DNA of 64,000 bases from Sphingomonas cannabina (GCF_021391395.1 NZ_CP090059.1:2031001-2095000), one strand, 5' to 3'; shown: positions 50,566 through 60,026, numbered from the stretch's first letter. Program-made: numbers and translations. Notes: generated from the sequence alone by a model not told the origin.

Positions 50566-53493
50566 ATGGGGAAATCGATTCTGGCGTCGGCTGTTTCGGC
50601 GGGCGCGCTTGCCATCACCCTTGCAGCCGGACCTGCCTATGCGCAGCAATCGGGCATCGAGCCGGGTCAGCCTTCCGCGCAGGATGCGCCCGCGAGCGGC
50701 GATCAGGCCGATGCGTCGGCGGACGACATCATCGTCACCGGCTTCCGCGGCAGCCTCAGCAAGGCGATCGAACTCAAGCGCGAGGCGATCGGCTTCCGCG
50801 ATTCGATCGTGGCCGAGGATATCGGCAAGTTCCCGGAGGCGAACGTCGCCGATTCGCTTCAGCGCATTCCCGGCGTCATCCTGTCGCGCGACGGCGCATC
50901 CAACGAAGGGCAGCGGATCAGCATCCGCGGCCTCGGCTCGGAATTCACCGTAACGACGATCAACGGCGCGCCGGTGCGCACGACCTCGGCGATGAACGTC
51001 GGCACTTCGGCGCGCGACTTCAACTACGACGTCTTCCCGTCCGAGCTGTTCGGGCGGGTCGACGTCTACAAGACGCCGCTCGCCAATCTCGAGGAAGGCG
51101 GCATCGGCGGCAACGTCGACCTGCAGACGCCCCGGCCGTTCGACAACAGCGGCCGGGTGATCCGCTACACGGCGCAGGCCAATTACAACACCCAGTCAAA
51201 GGAATGGCGCCCGCGCGGGTCGCTGCTGCTCAGCGATACCTGGGGCAATTTCGGTGCGCTGTTCGGCGTGGCCTATGCCAAGAACGTCAACGAGCGGTCG
51301 GGCTTCCAGTCCACCGGCGGCTATAATTCGTCGGCGCTCGGTCGCCGTCCCTATTACACGCCCGCGCCGCCCGCGAACACGAGCGGGCCGTTCCAGTTCG
51401 AGCTGGACCTCGACAACCCGCTCGCCAATTTCGGCGGCCTGACCCGTGCCCAGGTGGAGAACGGCTATCTGCCGCGCTTCTATCGCGTCTTCGCCTCGAA
51501 CAACGAGCGCGAGCGTCTCGGCTTCGTCGGATCGCTTCAGTACAAGAGCGACCGTTTCGAGGCGAGCGTCGACGGCATCTTCTCGCGGCTGACCGACCAG
51601 ACGGACGAGTTCACCTTCGGCGTGCCGGTGCGCAACTCGCGGACCGTCGCCGGCAGTACCGCTCCGCCCGGCACCGGCAACCATTCGGGCCTCATCCCGC
51701 TCGACGTGCACCTCGACGAATACAACAACCTCTACGGCACGTTCGGGAACTCGAGTATCCTGACGGAGAGCTTCTTCCGCGACGCCAAGACCCGGTTCAA
51801 ATACGGCATCGTGCGAGCGTCCTACAAGCTCACCGACACGATGACGCTCTCGGCCCAGGGCAATATCAGCGAGAGCAAGGCGGTCTATTCCGAGAACCGC
51901 ATCATCTCGAACATCTTCGGCATCACCACCACCTTCGATCCCAGCGGCAACGTGAGCTATCCGACGATCAGCTCGCCGGTCGATTTCACCGATACGAGCA
52001 GATATTCGTCGCCGTCGCTCGGCTTCGCGATCAACGACGAGCTGGACCGGGAGAAGACCGCCCGGGCCGTGCTGGACTGGACCCCGGTCGACACCGGCGA
52101 CCAGCTGCTGTCGCTCAAGCTCGGCGGCAGCTATGTCTCGACCACCAAGAGGATCTCGCGGCAGGACGGCACCAGCATCGCCACCGCTACTCCGCTGCCG
52201 AACGGCGGCACCTTCGCCAGCAACCCGGCCGGCGTCTTTTCGTACATGGACCCGTATATCCAGTTCGGCGAGCTGACCAACGGCGGGAATTCCGGCTATC
52301 CGTCGCAGTTCGCGACTTTCCCGCGTTCGTTCGTGATGGACGTGCTGGATGCGAACGGTGCGAACCGGCAGGCGCCGGTCCGTCTCAACGCCGCCTTCAA
52401 CGCGGAGGAGATCGTCAAGTCGGCGTTCTTCGAGACCAGCTTCAAGATCCCGGTCGGCAGCCATGCGCTGCGCGGCAACTTCGGCATGCGCTTTTCCGAT
52501 ACCCGCACGATCATCGACAATTATCAGAGCATCGGCGGCGGCAACTTCGCTCCGGTGCAGCGCAAGGGTGGGTATCAGAACCTTCTCCCCTCGGCGAGCC
52601 TGGCGTTCGACATCACGCCGAAGCTCGTCCTGCGCGCGTCCGGAGGCCAGACGATCACCCGCGCGGCGCTGTCCTATATCGCGACCGGCACCAACGTGCC
52701 GAACATCTTCAACGCCGAATACACCGTCGGCAATCCGAACCTGCGTCCGCAGATTGCCACGCAGTACGATGCGGGCCTCGAATGGTATTTCGCGCCGGGT
52801 GGGCTGCTCAGCGCGGGCGTGTTCCAGAAGAACATCGTCGATCGCGCGACCCAGGTGTTCGACTATGTCCCGTTCAGCGAGGTCGGCCTGCCTTCGAGCG
52901 CCTTCAACTGCGCCTCGCTCGGCTCCCCGGCCTGCGTAAACGGCGTCATCGATCCCAATTACCTGTTCCGCCGCACGATCTGGGTTAACCAGGGCAGGCT
53001 GAAGCTGAAGGGGCTGGAGCTGGCCTATCAGCAGAACTTCACCTTCCTGCCCAAGCCGTTCGACGGCCTCGGCATCACCAGCAGCTTCACGCTGATCGAC
53101 CAGTCCGGCGACGAATTCGTGCTGACGAACGGAGATCGTATCTCGATCCAGTTCGTCCCGGATTATACGTACAGCGTGACGGCTTTCTACGAGAAGGGGC
53201 CGTTCTCGATCCGCGGCTCCTACAATTACCGCGCGAAGACGGGCATCACGTCGCAGAACAACGGCAACGACCAGATCCCCTATGTCGCCCCGCAGGCGTT
53301 CCTCGACGGCACGATCAGCTACAAGGTCAACGATCTGGTCGAGCTGCGCATCGATGCGTTGAACATCACCAACGAGAATCTCTACACCTACTACACCAAC
53401 CCCAACCAGCCGAAGGGCAATGGCTCGACGCGCCGCGACAATTCATTCTTCAACGGCACGACGATCTCGTTCGGCGTCCGTGGGAAATTCTAG
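50566..53493 (+). CDS. TonB-dependent receptor (TBDR5)
   Basis: 975-residue outer-membrane receptor. Signal peptide (SAVSAGALAITLAAGPAYA), TonB-box-like DDIIVTGFRGSLSKAIELKR near residue 53, plug with VAEDIGKFPEANVADSLQRI and RISIRGLGSEFTVTTINGAP, barrel ending ISFGVRGKF. ATG 50566 follows GGGAGAGAG. It is followed after 60 bases by GH105 and then KduI on the same strand, though a hairpin lies between. The pairing with GH105 and KduI suggests import of unsaturated uronate oligosaccharides, such as lyase products of pectin or a related acidic glycan. Confidence 0.92.
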   Translation: MGKSILASAVSAGALAITLAAGPAYAQQSGIEPGQPSAQDAPASGDQADASADDIIVTGFRGSLSKAIELKREAIGFRDSIVAEDIGKFPEANVADSLQRIPGVILSRDGASNEGQRISIRGLGSEFTVTTINGAPVRTTSAMNVGTSARDFNYDVFPSELFGRVDVYKTPLANLEEGGIGGNVDLQTPRPFDNSGRVIRYTAQANYNTQSKEWRPRGSLLLSDTWGNFGALFGVAYAKNVNERSGFQSTGGYNSSALGRRPYYTPAPPANTSGPFQFELDLDNPLANFGGLTRAQVENGYLPRFYRVFASNNERERLGFVGSLQYKSDRFEASVDGIFSRLTDQTDEFTFGVPVRNSRTVAGSTAPPGTGNHSGLIPLDVHLDEYNNLYGTFGNSSILTESFFRDAKTRFKYGIVRASYKLTDTMTLSAQGNISESKAVYSENRIISNIFGITTTFDPSGNVSYPTISSPVDFTDTSRYSSPSLGFAINDELDREKTARAVLDWTPVDTGDQLLSLKLGGSYVSTTKRISRQDGTSIATATPLPNGGTFASNPAGVFSYMDPYIQFGELTNGGNSGYPSQFATFPRSFVMDVLDANGANRQAPVRLNAAFNAEEIVKSAFFETSFKIPVGSHALRGNFGMRFSDTRTIIDNYQSIGGGNFAPVQRKGGYQNLLPSASLAFDITPKLVLRASGGQTITRAALSYIATGTNVPNIFNAEYTVGNPNLRPQIATQYDAGLEWYFAPGGLLSAGVFQKNIVDRATQVFDYVPFSEVGLPSSAFNCASLGSPACVNGVIDPNYLFRRTIWVNQGRLKLKGLELAYQQNFTFLPKPFDGLGITSSFTLIDQSGDEFVLTNGDRISIQFVPDYTYSVTAFYEKGPFSIRGSYNYRAKTGITSQNNGNDQIPYVAPQAFLDGTISYKVNDLVELRIDALNITNENLYTYYTNPNQPKGNGSTRRDNSFFNGTTISFGVRGKF

Positions 53494-53503
53494 GCTCCTC
53501 CCT

Positions 53504-53529
53504 GGGGCGCCCGGTCCGCTGGGCGCCCC
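53504..53529 (+). terminator. Hairpin after TBDR5
   Basis: GGGGCGCCC (53504-53512) pairs exactly with GGGCGCCCC (53521-53529) around 8 bases, followed by CTTGTTT. It probably attenuates transcription into GH105 rather than ending it fully, since the T run is interrupted. Confidence 0.6.
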
Positions 53530-53553
53530 CTTGTTTGATTTCCGGAGAAGGGA

Positions 53554-54702
53554 ATGAAGCTATCCGCTCTCGCGGCGGCCCTGCTGCTCGCCGCGCCCGC
53601 CGCCGCCTTCGCGCAAGCTGCGCCGGCAGAGGCGCCCGCGTCTGCCCTCGACGCAGCGATCCGTCTTGCCGACTGGCAGCTCGACCGGATGAACGGTCAT
53701 GGCATCTCCCAGGCGACGAGCGAGACCCGCAAGCCGCGCGCCTGGGAGCAGGCGGTGTTCTGGGTCGGCATGACCGCGCTCGCCGACGCGGGTGGCCCGC
53801 CGCGGATACGGCAAGCCATCCTCGACATGGGACGCGCGAACCAGTGGCTCCCCGGCGAGAAGCCCTATTTCGCCGACGACCATGCCATCACCCAGGCCTA
53901 CCTCTGGGCCGCCGCGAACGGCGCCGGTCCAGCTGCGCGGGCGCCGACGCGCCGCACCTTCGACCTGGTCGTGACCAAGCCGGCGGTCACGACACTGGCC
54001 TTCTATGTACCCAAGGACGGCTATTCCTCCACCGAATGCCTGACGCGCTGGTGCTGGTGCGATGCGCTGTTCATGGCGCCGCCCGCCTTCTTCGAGCTTT
54101 CGCGCCAGACGGGAGACCGCCGCTATCGCGACTTCGCGCTGCGCGAGTTCTGGGCGACCACCGACTTCCTCTACGATCCTGTCGAGCACCTCTACTATCG
54201 CGACAGCCGCTTCTTCGAGCGCCGCGACGCCCAGGGTCGGAAGATGTTCTGGAGCCGCGGGAACGGCTGGGTCTTCGGCGGCCTGGCGCGCATCATCCCG
54301 CAGCTTCCCAAGGCCAGTCCCGAACGGCGCAAGATGGAGGCGCTGTTCCTGCAGATGGCGGCCCGCATCAGGCAGCTGCAGAAGCCGGACGGCTATTGGG
54401 CGCCGTCGCTGCTCGCGCCGGAGGGCTCGCCGCCCGAGACGAGCGGCACCGCCTTCTACACCTATGGGCTGGCCTGGGGGATCAACGCGGGGCTGCTGCC
54501 GCGCAGCGATTATGAGCCGACGGTCCGGCGCGGATGGGCCGCTCTGCTTCGCGCTATCCAGCCCGACGGGCGGCTGGGATATGTGCAGCAGGTGGGCGAC
54601 CGCCCGGACAAGGTCGAGGCGGCCGACACCCAATATTACGGCGTCGGCGCCTTCCTGCTCGCGGCGACCCAGGTCGCGGCGCTCGACAAACGCACGCGCT
54701 GA
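53554..54702 (+). CDS. GH105 unsaturated rhamnogalacturonyl/glucuronyl hydrolase, exported
   Basis: 382 residues with a signal peptide (LAAALLLAAPAAAFAQ), so unlike the GH88 enzyme of this window it acts in the periplasm. The (alpha/alpha)6 barrel carries WEQAVFWVGMTALADAG near residue 65, DDHAITQAYLWAA, WCWCDALFMAPPAFFELSRQ with the likely catalytic Asp near 170, FWSRGNGWVFGGLARIIPQL near 230, and SGTAFYTYGLAWGINAGLL near 296. It removes 4,5-unsaturated uronic acid from the non-reducing end of lyase products. Upstream is TBDR5; KduI begins 15 bases downstream and would take the released keto-deoxyuronate after transport. Confidence 0.92.
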   Translation: MKLSALAAALLLAAPAAAFAQAAPAEAPASALDAAIRLADWQLDRMNGHGISQATSETRKPRAWEQAVFWVGMTALADAGGPPRIRQAILDMGRANQWLPGEKPYFADDHAITQAYLWAAANGAGPAARAPTRRTFDLVVTKPAVTTLAFYVPKDGYSSTECLTRWCWCDALFMAPPAFFELSRQTGDRRYRDFALREFWATTDFLYDPVEHLYYRDSRFFERRDAQGRKMFWSRGNGWVFGGLARIIPQLPKASPERRKMEALFLQMAARIRQLQKPDGYWAPSLLAPEGSPPETSGTAFYTYGLAWGINAGLLPRSDYEPTVRRGWAALLRAIQPDGRLGYVQQVGDRPDKVEAADTQYYGVGAFLLAATQVAALDKRTR

Positions 54703-54717
54703 CCGGCGAGGACGATT

Positions 54718-55554
54718 TTGTACGAAAAAACCTATTACGCGACGCATCCGGACATGATGGCGGGGGCGTCGAACGAGGCGCTGCGCGACCGGCACCTCGT
54801 CTCGGGACTGTTCCGGCTTGGCGAGGTCGTGCTGACCTATTCGCACGGCGAGCGCTTCGTGATCGGGGGTGCGGTGCCGGCCGGTAAGCCGCTCGCGCTG
54901 CCCGACCAGACCGAGCCCGAGAGCGCGGCGGGTCATCCTCTGCTCGAACGGCGGGAACTGGGGGTCGTCAACATCGGCGCCGGCGAGGGGCTCGTCACCG
55001 TCGACGGCGAAGCGATCCAGCTGGCGAAATATGAGGCGCTGTACGTGCCCATGGGGTCCCGCAGCGTGACCTTCGCCGGGGAGGGCGCGCGTTTCTACCT
55101 GCTGTCGGTGCCGGCGCACGCGCGCTTTCCCCTGCGCAGGATCACCGCTGCCGACACCAGCCCGCTCCAGCGCGGCGATCTTGAGACCTCCAATCGGCGC
55201 ACGATCTATCAGCTGATCCTGCCGCATGTCTGCGGGAGCGCCGCGCTATGCCTTGGCCTGACCCGGCTCGATCCCGGCAGCGTCTGGAACACGATGCCGC
55301 CGCACGTCCATGAGCGGCGGTCGGAGATCTACCTCTATTTCGATCTGGAGGAGGACGATCGGGTCTTCCACTACATGGGGCAGCCGGACGACCTGCGGCA
55401 TATCGTGATGCGCAACGAGGAGGTCGTGATCTCTCCGCCCTGGTCGGTGCACATGGGTTCCGGCACGCGCAATTACAGCTTCATCTGGGCGATGGCCGGC
55501 GAGAATCTCGATTACAATGACATGGACGTGATCGATATCTGCCAGCTGCGGTGA
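54718..55554 (+). CDS. kduI: 5-dehydro-4-deoxy-D-glucuronate isomerase, TTG start
   Basis: 278 residues, the same length as the Escherichia coli enzyme. It isomerises 5-keto-4-deoxyuronate to 2,5-diketo-3-deoxygluconate in the cytoplasm. N-terminal [13 protein letters not shown] segment ([20 protein letters not shown]), [20 protein letters not shown] near residue 76, and the metal site [14 protein letters not shown] (two His and a Glu) near 198 with a further His in [10 protein letters not shown] near 243. The start codon is TTG 54718-54720, supported by GCGAGGA upstream and by exact N-terminal alignment; the nearest in-frame ATG would delete conserved residues. It forms the end of the TBDR5-GH105-KduI unit. 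The next enzyme, KduD, is not in the window. Confidence 0.95.
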   Translation: MYEKTYYATHPDMMAGASNEALRDRHLVSGLFRLGEVVLTYSHGERFVIGGAVPAGKPLALPDQTEPESAAGHPLLERRELGVVNIGAGEGLVTVDGEAIQLAKYEALYVPMGSRSVTFAGEGARFYLLSVPAHARFPLRRITAADTSPLQRGDLETSNRRTIYQLILPHVCGSAALCLGLTRLDPGSVWNTMPPHVHERRSEIYLYFDLEEDDRVFHYMGQPDDLRHIVMRNEEVVISPPWSVHMGSGTRNYSFIWAMAGENLDYNDMDVIDICQLR

Positions 55555-55811
55555 CGCCGCTGGCGTCGGCGGAACCGGAGCCGACTGCCCTCGGCTACCG
55601 CGTCACTCTGAGCATAGCGATCGGCCCTCGTTTCCTTCTCGTCGTCGCTGTCGAGCAGCGCGACCAGGCGCGGATATAGCCCTGGATCGAGACGTCGAGC
55701 GCGACGCGGCCATCGCCGCCATTCGCGACAGCGCGATCACGAATCCCCTTGCCGGGGCGAATAGCGCGGCGAAACCGATGCGGACGCGGCCGCCTAGCTA
55801 TGCGCTCGTCC
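55555..55811. other. Intergenic stretch between kduI and the EF-hand gene
   Basis: No gene, clear terminator or known repeat is seen. Small open frames are Arg-rich shadows. It marks the end of the glycan-utilisation region. Confidence 0.5.
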
Positions 55812-56177
55812 TCAACGACGCGGCTTTGCGGCCTTTGCTGCCGTTGCCTCCGCGGTGGAAAGCGTACCGTTGCCGTCGGTATCGGCCCGAGTGAACCAAG
55901 CCGACTTCTTCGCGGTGAATTCCGCCTGCGAGAGCGTGCCGTTGCCGTCCGTATCCGCGGCAGTCCAATCGGCAGCATCCTTCGCGCCGGCTTCGTCGCG
56001 CGTCAGCTGACCGTCGCCGTTCTTGTCCTTGTCCGCCCATTGCGCCGCGACATGCCCGTCGAACTCGGCGCGGGTGATCTGACCATTCTTGTCGGCATCG
56101 AGGTCGTGCTTCTGGCCTGCCGCCGCGGGGGCGGCGAGCACGAGACCGGCGGCCGCCATGACCAAGGTCCGCCTCAT
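55812..56177 (-). CDS. EF-hand calcium-binding protein, exported
   Basis: 121 residues with a signal peptide (RTLVMAAAGLVLAAPAAAG). Four EF-hand loops are readable: DLDADKNGQITRAEF, DKDKNGDGQLTRDEA, DTDGNGTLSQAEF and DTDGNGTLSTAEA, each with the Asp/Asn ladder and terminal Glu of calcium ligation. The rest is short linkers and a Lys-rich tail. It is probably a periplasmic calcium buffer or sensor; such small proteins are common in sphingomonads. ATG 56175-56177 follows GGAGGATGTC. It stands alone, and the 257 bases between it and kduI hold no visible gene. Confidence 0.88.
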   Translation of the reverse strand: MRRTLVMAAAGLVLAAPAAAGQKHDLDADKNGQITRAEFDGHVAAQWADKDKNGDGQLTRDEAGAKDAADWTAADTDGNGTLSQAEFTAKKSAWFTRADTDGNGTLSTAEATAAKAAKPRR

Positions 56178-56299
56178 GACATCCTCCTATGATTGGCGCC
56201 GCGTCAAAGCGCGCGGCACCGGTGCCGCATGAACGCACGCGCGCGCGGGATATTTCCCGCGAACCGTCAAATTTCCCGACGTGTCGCCGATGCTCGACG

Positions 56300-56776
56300 C
56301 TATTCGATCAGCGACCAGGGCGTGCCGAAGCTCGCATGACGCGCGCGGCGGGTCAGCCGCATGAACTCGCCGTGATCGAGCCGTATCAGCGACCGGTGAT
56401 CGCCGGCCTCGAAATAGACCTCCGGCTCGTCCGAGAGATGCATGTCGACGATCAGCGGCACGCCGAATCCCATCGGCGGCACTGCGCCCGGCTCGCAGCC
56501 GGTGAAGATTGCGGAGACCTCGTCCTCGTCGGCGAGTTGCGGCTTCTCCCCGATATCGTCCCTGAGGTCGGCGAGTTCGATCCGCCGGTCGGCGGACAGC
56601 ACCGCGAGCAGCGGTCCATCCCTGGTCTCGAGCAGTACAGCCTTGGCCATCCGGTTCGGCGGGATATGCGCCTCGGCCGCACTCTGCATGGCGGATTGGG
56701 TCGGCGGGTGCTCGACCAGATCGTAGGTCACGTCCCTGAGGTCGAGGAATTGGCGAAGCTTGGGGGCAATGGTCAT
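56300..56776 (-). CDS. YbaK/ProX-type aminoacyl-tRNA deacylase domain protein
   Basis: 158 residues of the YbaK/EbsC superfamily, which hydrolyses mischarged aminoacyl-tRNA in trans. Family features: TYDLVEHPPTQSAMQSAAEA near residue 18, NRMAKAVLLETRDGPLLAVL with the conserved Lys near 45, and FTGCEPGAVPPMGFGVPLIV near 92, which corresponds to the GxxPGAVPPFG-type substrate loop. No signal peptide. It is most similar in style to the stand-alone deacylases rather than ProRS insertion domains. It stands alone between the EF-hand gene and the hemerythrin-like pseudogene. A general editing role is likely; it is not linked to glycan use. Confidence 0.88.
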   Translation of the reverse strand: MTIAPKLRQFLDLRDVTYDLVEHPPTQSAMQSAAEAHIPPNRMAKAVLLETRDGPLLAVLSADRRIELADLRDDIGEKPQLADEDEVSAIFTGCEPGAVPPMGFGVPLIVDMHLSDEPEVYFEAGDHRSLIRLDHGEFMRLTRRARHASFGTPWSLIE

Positions 56777-56936
56777 GGCGCGGTCCTCCGGGTCGAAGAT
56801 GTTTCGTCCGCATGAAGGCTACGCTGCGCAAGCGCGCCGGTTCCCGCCGATGCGGCGGATCGTTCGCCGGTTCGCGGGCCGTTGGCGCGGTTTCGTTCGC
56901 GGCGCCGAACGCCGCACGTACGCCGTGGGCGTGCCG

Positions 56937-57345
56937 TCACCGGGCGGCGGTGAAGCTCGAAAGACCGCCGATGCCGAGCCGCCGCTCGATCGACCCGATG
57001 CGCGCGGTCTCGTGGATATAGCCGGTGAGCTCGCGTCCGCGCCGGTGCTGCATCAGCAGGGCGTCGACCGGATCGCCGGCATCGCCGCCGAGCGCCGCAG
57101 CTCGGGAAAGAGGAAGCCCTCCTCGAGATTGCGTTCGTGATAGTCCTCACCGAACGCTCGGAAGAGAGCGGCGGCCTCCCGGAGCGCACCGGTATCGATG
57201 CCGGCGGCTTCACGCACAAGGCGAGGGGAGGTTTCGGCATAGACGATCAATATCCGGCGAAGCACCACGCTCGCGCATCAGATCCTCGACCGCCGAGACG
57301 TCTTCTTCGCCTTTCTCGCTCCCCGATCTGGCGACTTGGTGCGGC
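56937..57345 (-). pseudogene. Hemerythrin-domain protein remnant with frameshifts and internal deletion
   Basis: Reading the minus strand gives recognisable pieces in different frames. First EEDVSAVEDLMRE (about 57275-57320), then VLRRILIVYAETSPRLVREA and FGEDYHERNLEEGFLFPELR (about 57085-57265), then DALLMQHRRGRELTGYIHE, and finally a C-terminal end IERRLGIGGLSSFTAAR with its stop at 56937. In intact proteins of this type the LMREHGVL, FxEDYHExxEE, LLxQHRxGRxxT and terminal LGIxxxxxFT blocks lie in one frame, with about 70 residues between the last two. Here at least two frame changes exist, and that central stretch is missing. The family assignment comes from the motif order. A sequencing error could explain a frameshift but not the missing segment. 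Confidence 0.6.
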
Positions 57346-57428
57346 GGTCATGCGGACGCGATCATCGGCGCGATATGAGTTGAGCAGAGAGTGCTGCCCA
57401 CTGCCCAGCGACATGGCTGCGACGAAGC

Positions 57429-58805
57429 CTAGAAACTATGCGTCACGGACAGAATGACAGTCCGTGGACGCACGGGGGTGAACTGCTGCCTCTTCCTGAT
57501 TGAAAAGGGATTGCCGAAAGCAAAGCTGTCTCCCTGTATGTCGAGGAGATTGTTGAGCCTGGCGCCGATGGTCCAGGCTCCTCTCGAAAGCTCCGCGTGC
57601 GCCGAAAGGTCGGTGTAGTTCCCCATCGGCCGATCCAGGTCGCTGTCGAAACTCAGGCGCGCGTTGCCGATGTAATTGGCCTGCACGGCTGCCTGTCCGT
57701 GCCAAGCTGACAGCGAGATCGTCTTGGCAACCGACAGTCTTCCGGTGAGGGCCGGCACGACCGGTACGCGACGGTCGTCCAGTTCGGTTCCGTCCGGTGC
57801 GCGGGTCAGACGCGCATGCTGTACGGCACCTCCGGCTGCGATGCGGATTCCCTCGCCCGGTTGCCAGTCCAGACTGGCTTCGAACCCGAAAATGGAGGCC
57901 CGTCCGGCGTTGCGTGTGGAGACGAGGCCATTAGGCAGCAGATAGTCCGACTGGATCCTGTCCCAGCGGGTGTAATAGGCGCTAGACGAAAAGGATAGGC
58001 GCTCCTCGGCCACCGTCCGTCGAATGCCCAGATCGATCGTGCCCAGCTTGTCGGCTTTGTACACGCCCGTCGCATTCTCGCTGGATGGAGCCAATCCGCC
58101 CGGGCGCTTCGCGCGCGCATAACGCAGATAAACGATGCCCTGACCGTCGTCCAACGGCAGGGAGAGCGAAACATTGGGCGACACCAGCGTCCTGTCGCGC
58201 CTGAGCGATTGTTGTCCGGATTGCCGGGTGGCGAAATCCCGGGAAACGGATCGGGAGAGGCGCGCGCCGACGGTCGCATCGATCCTCGTGAAGAGGCGCC
58301 ATGTCGCCTCCCCGAAAAGAGCATATTCCGTCGTCCTCCGATCCAGTGTCTCGACGGTCTGTGATGCTCCCGTGTCTCCGCTAATGACGGAGGCGCCTTT
58401 GGTTGTCGCTCGCAGGTAGGAGGCCCCGACCAGCCACCGGCTCTTGCCGGCCGGCGACAGGCGAAGCTCCTGATTGAAGATCGAGTAGGCGCGGTTGTCC
58501 TCGAACCGAGCGGTGCCGGCCAGTCCGAAGCTCGTAGCAGCATCACTGGCATCCAGGGCATAATCGAATCCCTGGTCCACGAAGCTGGTGGCAGAGACGA
58601 GCCGCAGGCTGCCGAGCTTCCCCTCGACGGAGAGCTGGGCCATCCTGAAGTCGTTGTCGGTGGGCTCGGCGACAGTGTTGTCGCGGGTCAGTGCCTCTTC
58701 GTTCGCCAGGACATATTGACTGTCGCGCGTGTCGATATCCTGCAGCATGAAGCCCGCGTCGATCGTCCACTCCGTCGTAGGACGCCAGCGCAGGCCGCGC
58801 TGGCG
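57429..58805 (-). pseudogene. TonB-dependent receptor fragment lacking signal peptide and plug
   Basis: About 455 residues of a TBDR beta-barrel. It begins near GLRWRPTTEWTIDAGFMLQD and continues through FNQELRLSP, VGASYLRATTKG, SPNVSLSLPLDDGQGIVYLR and YARAKRPGG, ending in the C-terminal LSVTHSF that suits outer-membrane insertion. The signal peptide, TonB box and plug, roughly the first 300 residues, are absent. The barrel type (RxxNxELRLxS and YxRxxKPGG) is that of the siderophore/secondary-metabolite TBDR group rather than the sugar receptors elsewhere in the window. The open frame continues upstream without homology. It abuts a LysR gene truncated on the other strand, so a deletion probably removed the 5' ends of two divergent neighbours. 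Confidence 0.8.
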
Positions 58806-58810
58806 GCCTG

Positions 58811-59449
58811 ATGCTTGGGCACAACAGCTCGGTTGCAGCGGGCAACCTTCGTGCGACGCTGATGAGTTGGCATGAGGCGCATCCCGACGTCGAGGTAGAA
58901 TGCATCGAGGCCAATCGCAGCGTTTTACTCGCCGGTCTCGACACCGGCGAAATCGACGTTGCGATCCTGATGGGTGCAGCCAGTCATAACGGATTCCGAT
59001 GCGAGCCGTTGTGGAGCGAACGAATGCTGGTCGCGCTACCGGTATCTCATCCGCTCGCGGAACGAGACGTGGTTCACTGGACCGATCTCAGAGGCGAGCG
59101 CTTCCTGTTGCCTGTCGGCGATCCCGGTCCGGAGATGCGCGACATGCTGCTTGGACGGCTGTCGGTGTCCGGCGCCAAGCCTGACATCAGGATGCATCGG
59201 TCGAGCCGCGAGACGATCCTGAGCATCCTCGGCGGCAGTTCCGGTGTGAGCATCGTCTGCGAGGGGTCGACGGGCGCGCATTATCCTGAGGTTATCTATC
59301 GACCAATACACGGCGAACAGGGGCCAGCGCTGGCGGGCTGTTCAGGCTATTGGCGCGATGACAACAGCAATCCCGCAATGCGGCGATTTCTCGGATTCAT
59401 CAAGACGAGATATGCGCTGTCTTTTGATTCATCTCTGAAAACACAGTAA
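58811..59449 (+). pseudogene. LysR-type regulator fragment lacking the DNA-binding domain
   Basis: 212 residues matching only the LysR effector domain: LMLGHNSSVAAGNLRATLMS at the start, then LDTGEIDVAILMGAA, SERMLVALPVSHPLAERDVV, WTDLRGERFLLPVGDPGPEM, and a C-terminal YWRDDNSNPAMRRFLGF. The winged HTH of about 80 residues that must precede it is missing; upstream sequence reads into the TBDR fragment on the opposite strand. Without the HTH the product cannot work as a regulator, though the ATG at 58811 could still produce a sensor-only protein. Intact relatives often sit divergent to a TBDR, which fits the deletion model. Confidence 0.8.
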
Positions 59450-59479
59450 ATTACATAGTCAGTTCCGGGAGTTTTCGAG

Positions 59480-59788
59480 ATGTTGCAGGGAAAGATTATC
59501 ATTATCGTGCTCGTCACCTTGGTTTTAGGTTTCTCGGGCGGATTTTTCTTGCGGCCAGTGATCGCGCCAGCGCAGCAAGCCGCGATAGCCGCTACCGCTC
59601 CGCCTGCGGCCCCTGTATCGAGCGAGGCGCGTGGGACGCAGTATTTCATGGCGAATATCGACGAGGCCCGTCAGGTCGCTGCAGGATGCCGCGACGGCTC
59701 GGTCCGTGGCGGCGAATGCGCCACGGCCGAAGAAGCGATCATCAAGGTCGATGCGGCTGAACGCCGCAGGCGCTTCCTCGGCAACTGA
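59480..59788 (+). CDS. Small membrane-anchored protein, EexN/TrbK-like entry-exclusion candidate
   Basis: 102 residues: one N-terminal membrane segment (IIIIVLVTLVLGFSGGFFL), an Ala/Pro-rich linker, and a C-terminal block YFMANIDEARQVAAGCRDGS followed by RGGECATAEEAI. The pattern Tyr-Phe-x4-Asp-Glu-Ala with two spaced Cys and a terminal Ala/Glu helix resembles EexN-type conjugal entry-exclusion proteins. There is no lipobox, unlike typical EexN lipoproteins. ATG 59480 follows GGGAG by 8 bases. It faces the trbI-DUF2274 remnant, which supports a conjugation link. The identification is by motif resemblance only. Confidence 0.5.
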   Translation: MLQGKIIIIVLVTLVLGFSGGFFLRPVIAPAQQAAIAATAPPAAPVSSEARGTQYFMANIDEARQVAAGCRDGSVRGGECATAEEAIIKVDAAERRRRFLGN

Positions 59789-59801
59789 TCCTCCGCGGCG
59801 A

Positions 59802-60026
59802 TCAGCCTTTTGCGTCACGCCGTCGGCGCACAAATCCGCGGTCACTCGCCATGAACCGCGCGAGCATCGGCGCAACCAGCTTCTCCGGCGTCACGGCCTC
59901 GCCCCCGGTCTCCGCCGCCAGCGCGCTGGCATAGGCTGCGAGATCGCGGTGGACGGCGGCGGGAAGTTCCACGGTGAGCTTCACCGGCCGGTCGTCGGCG
60001 AGTGGCCCCAGCTTCAATTTCGTCAT
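59802..60026 (-). CDS. DUF2274 domain protein of the trb operon
   Basis: 74 residues: MTKLKLGPLADDRPVKLTVE at the N-terminus, LPAAVHRDLAAYASALAAET in the middle, and a basic C-terminus FVRRRRDAKG. This is the DUF2274 family, regularly the last gene of alphaproteobacterial trb conjugation operons, directly after trbI. It looks like a ribbon-helix-helix-type small protein, so a DNA-binding or regulatory role is possible. Its ATG overlaps the trbI stop (ATGA). Confidence 0.88.
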   Translation of the reverse strand: MTKLKLGPLADDRPVKLTVELPAAVHRDLAAYASALAAETGGEAVTPEKLVAPMLARFMASDRGFVRRRRDAKG

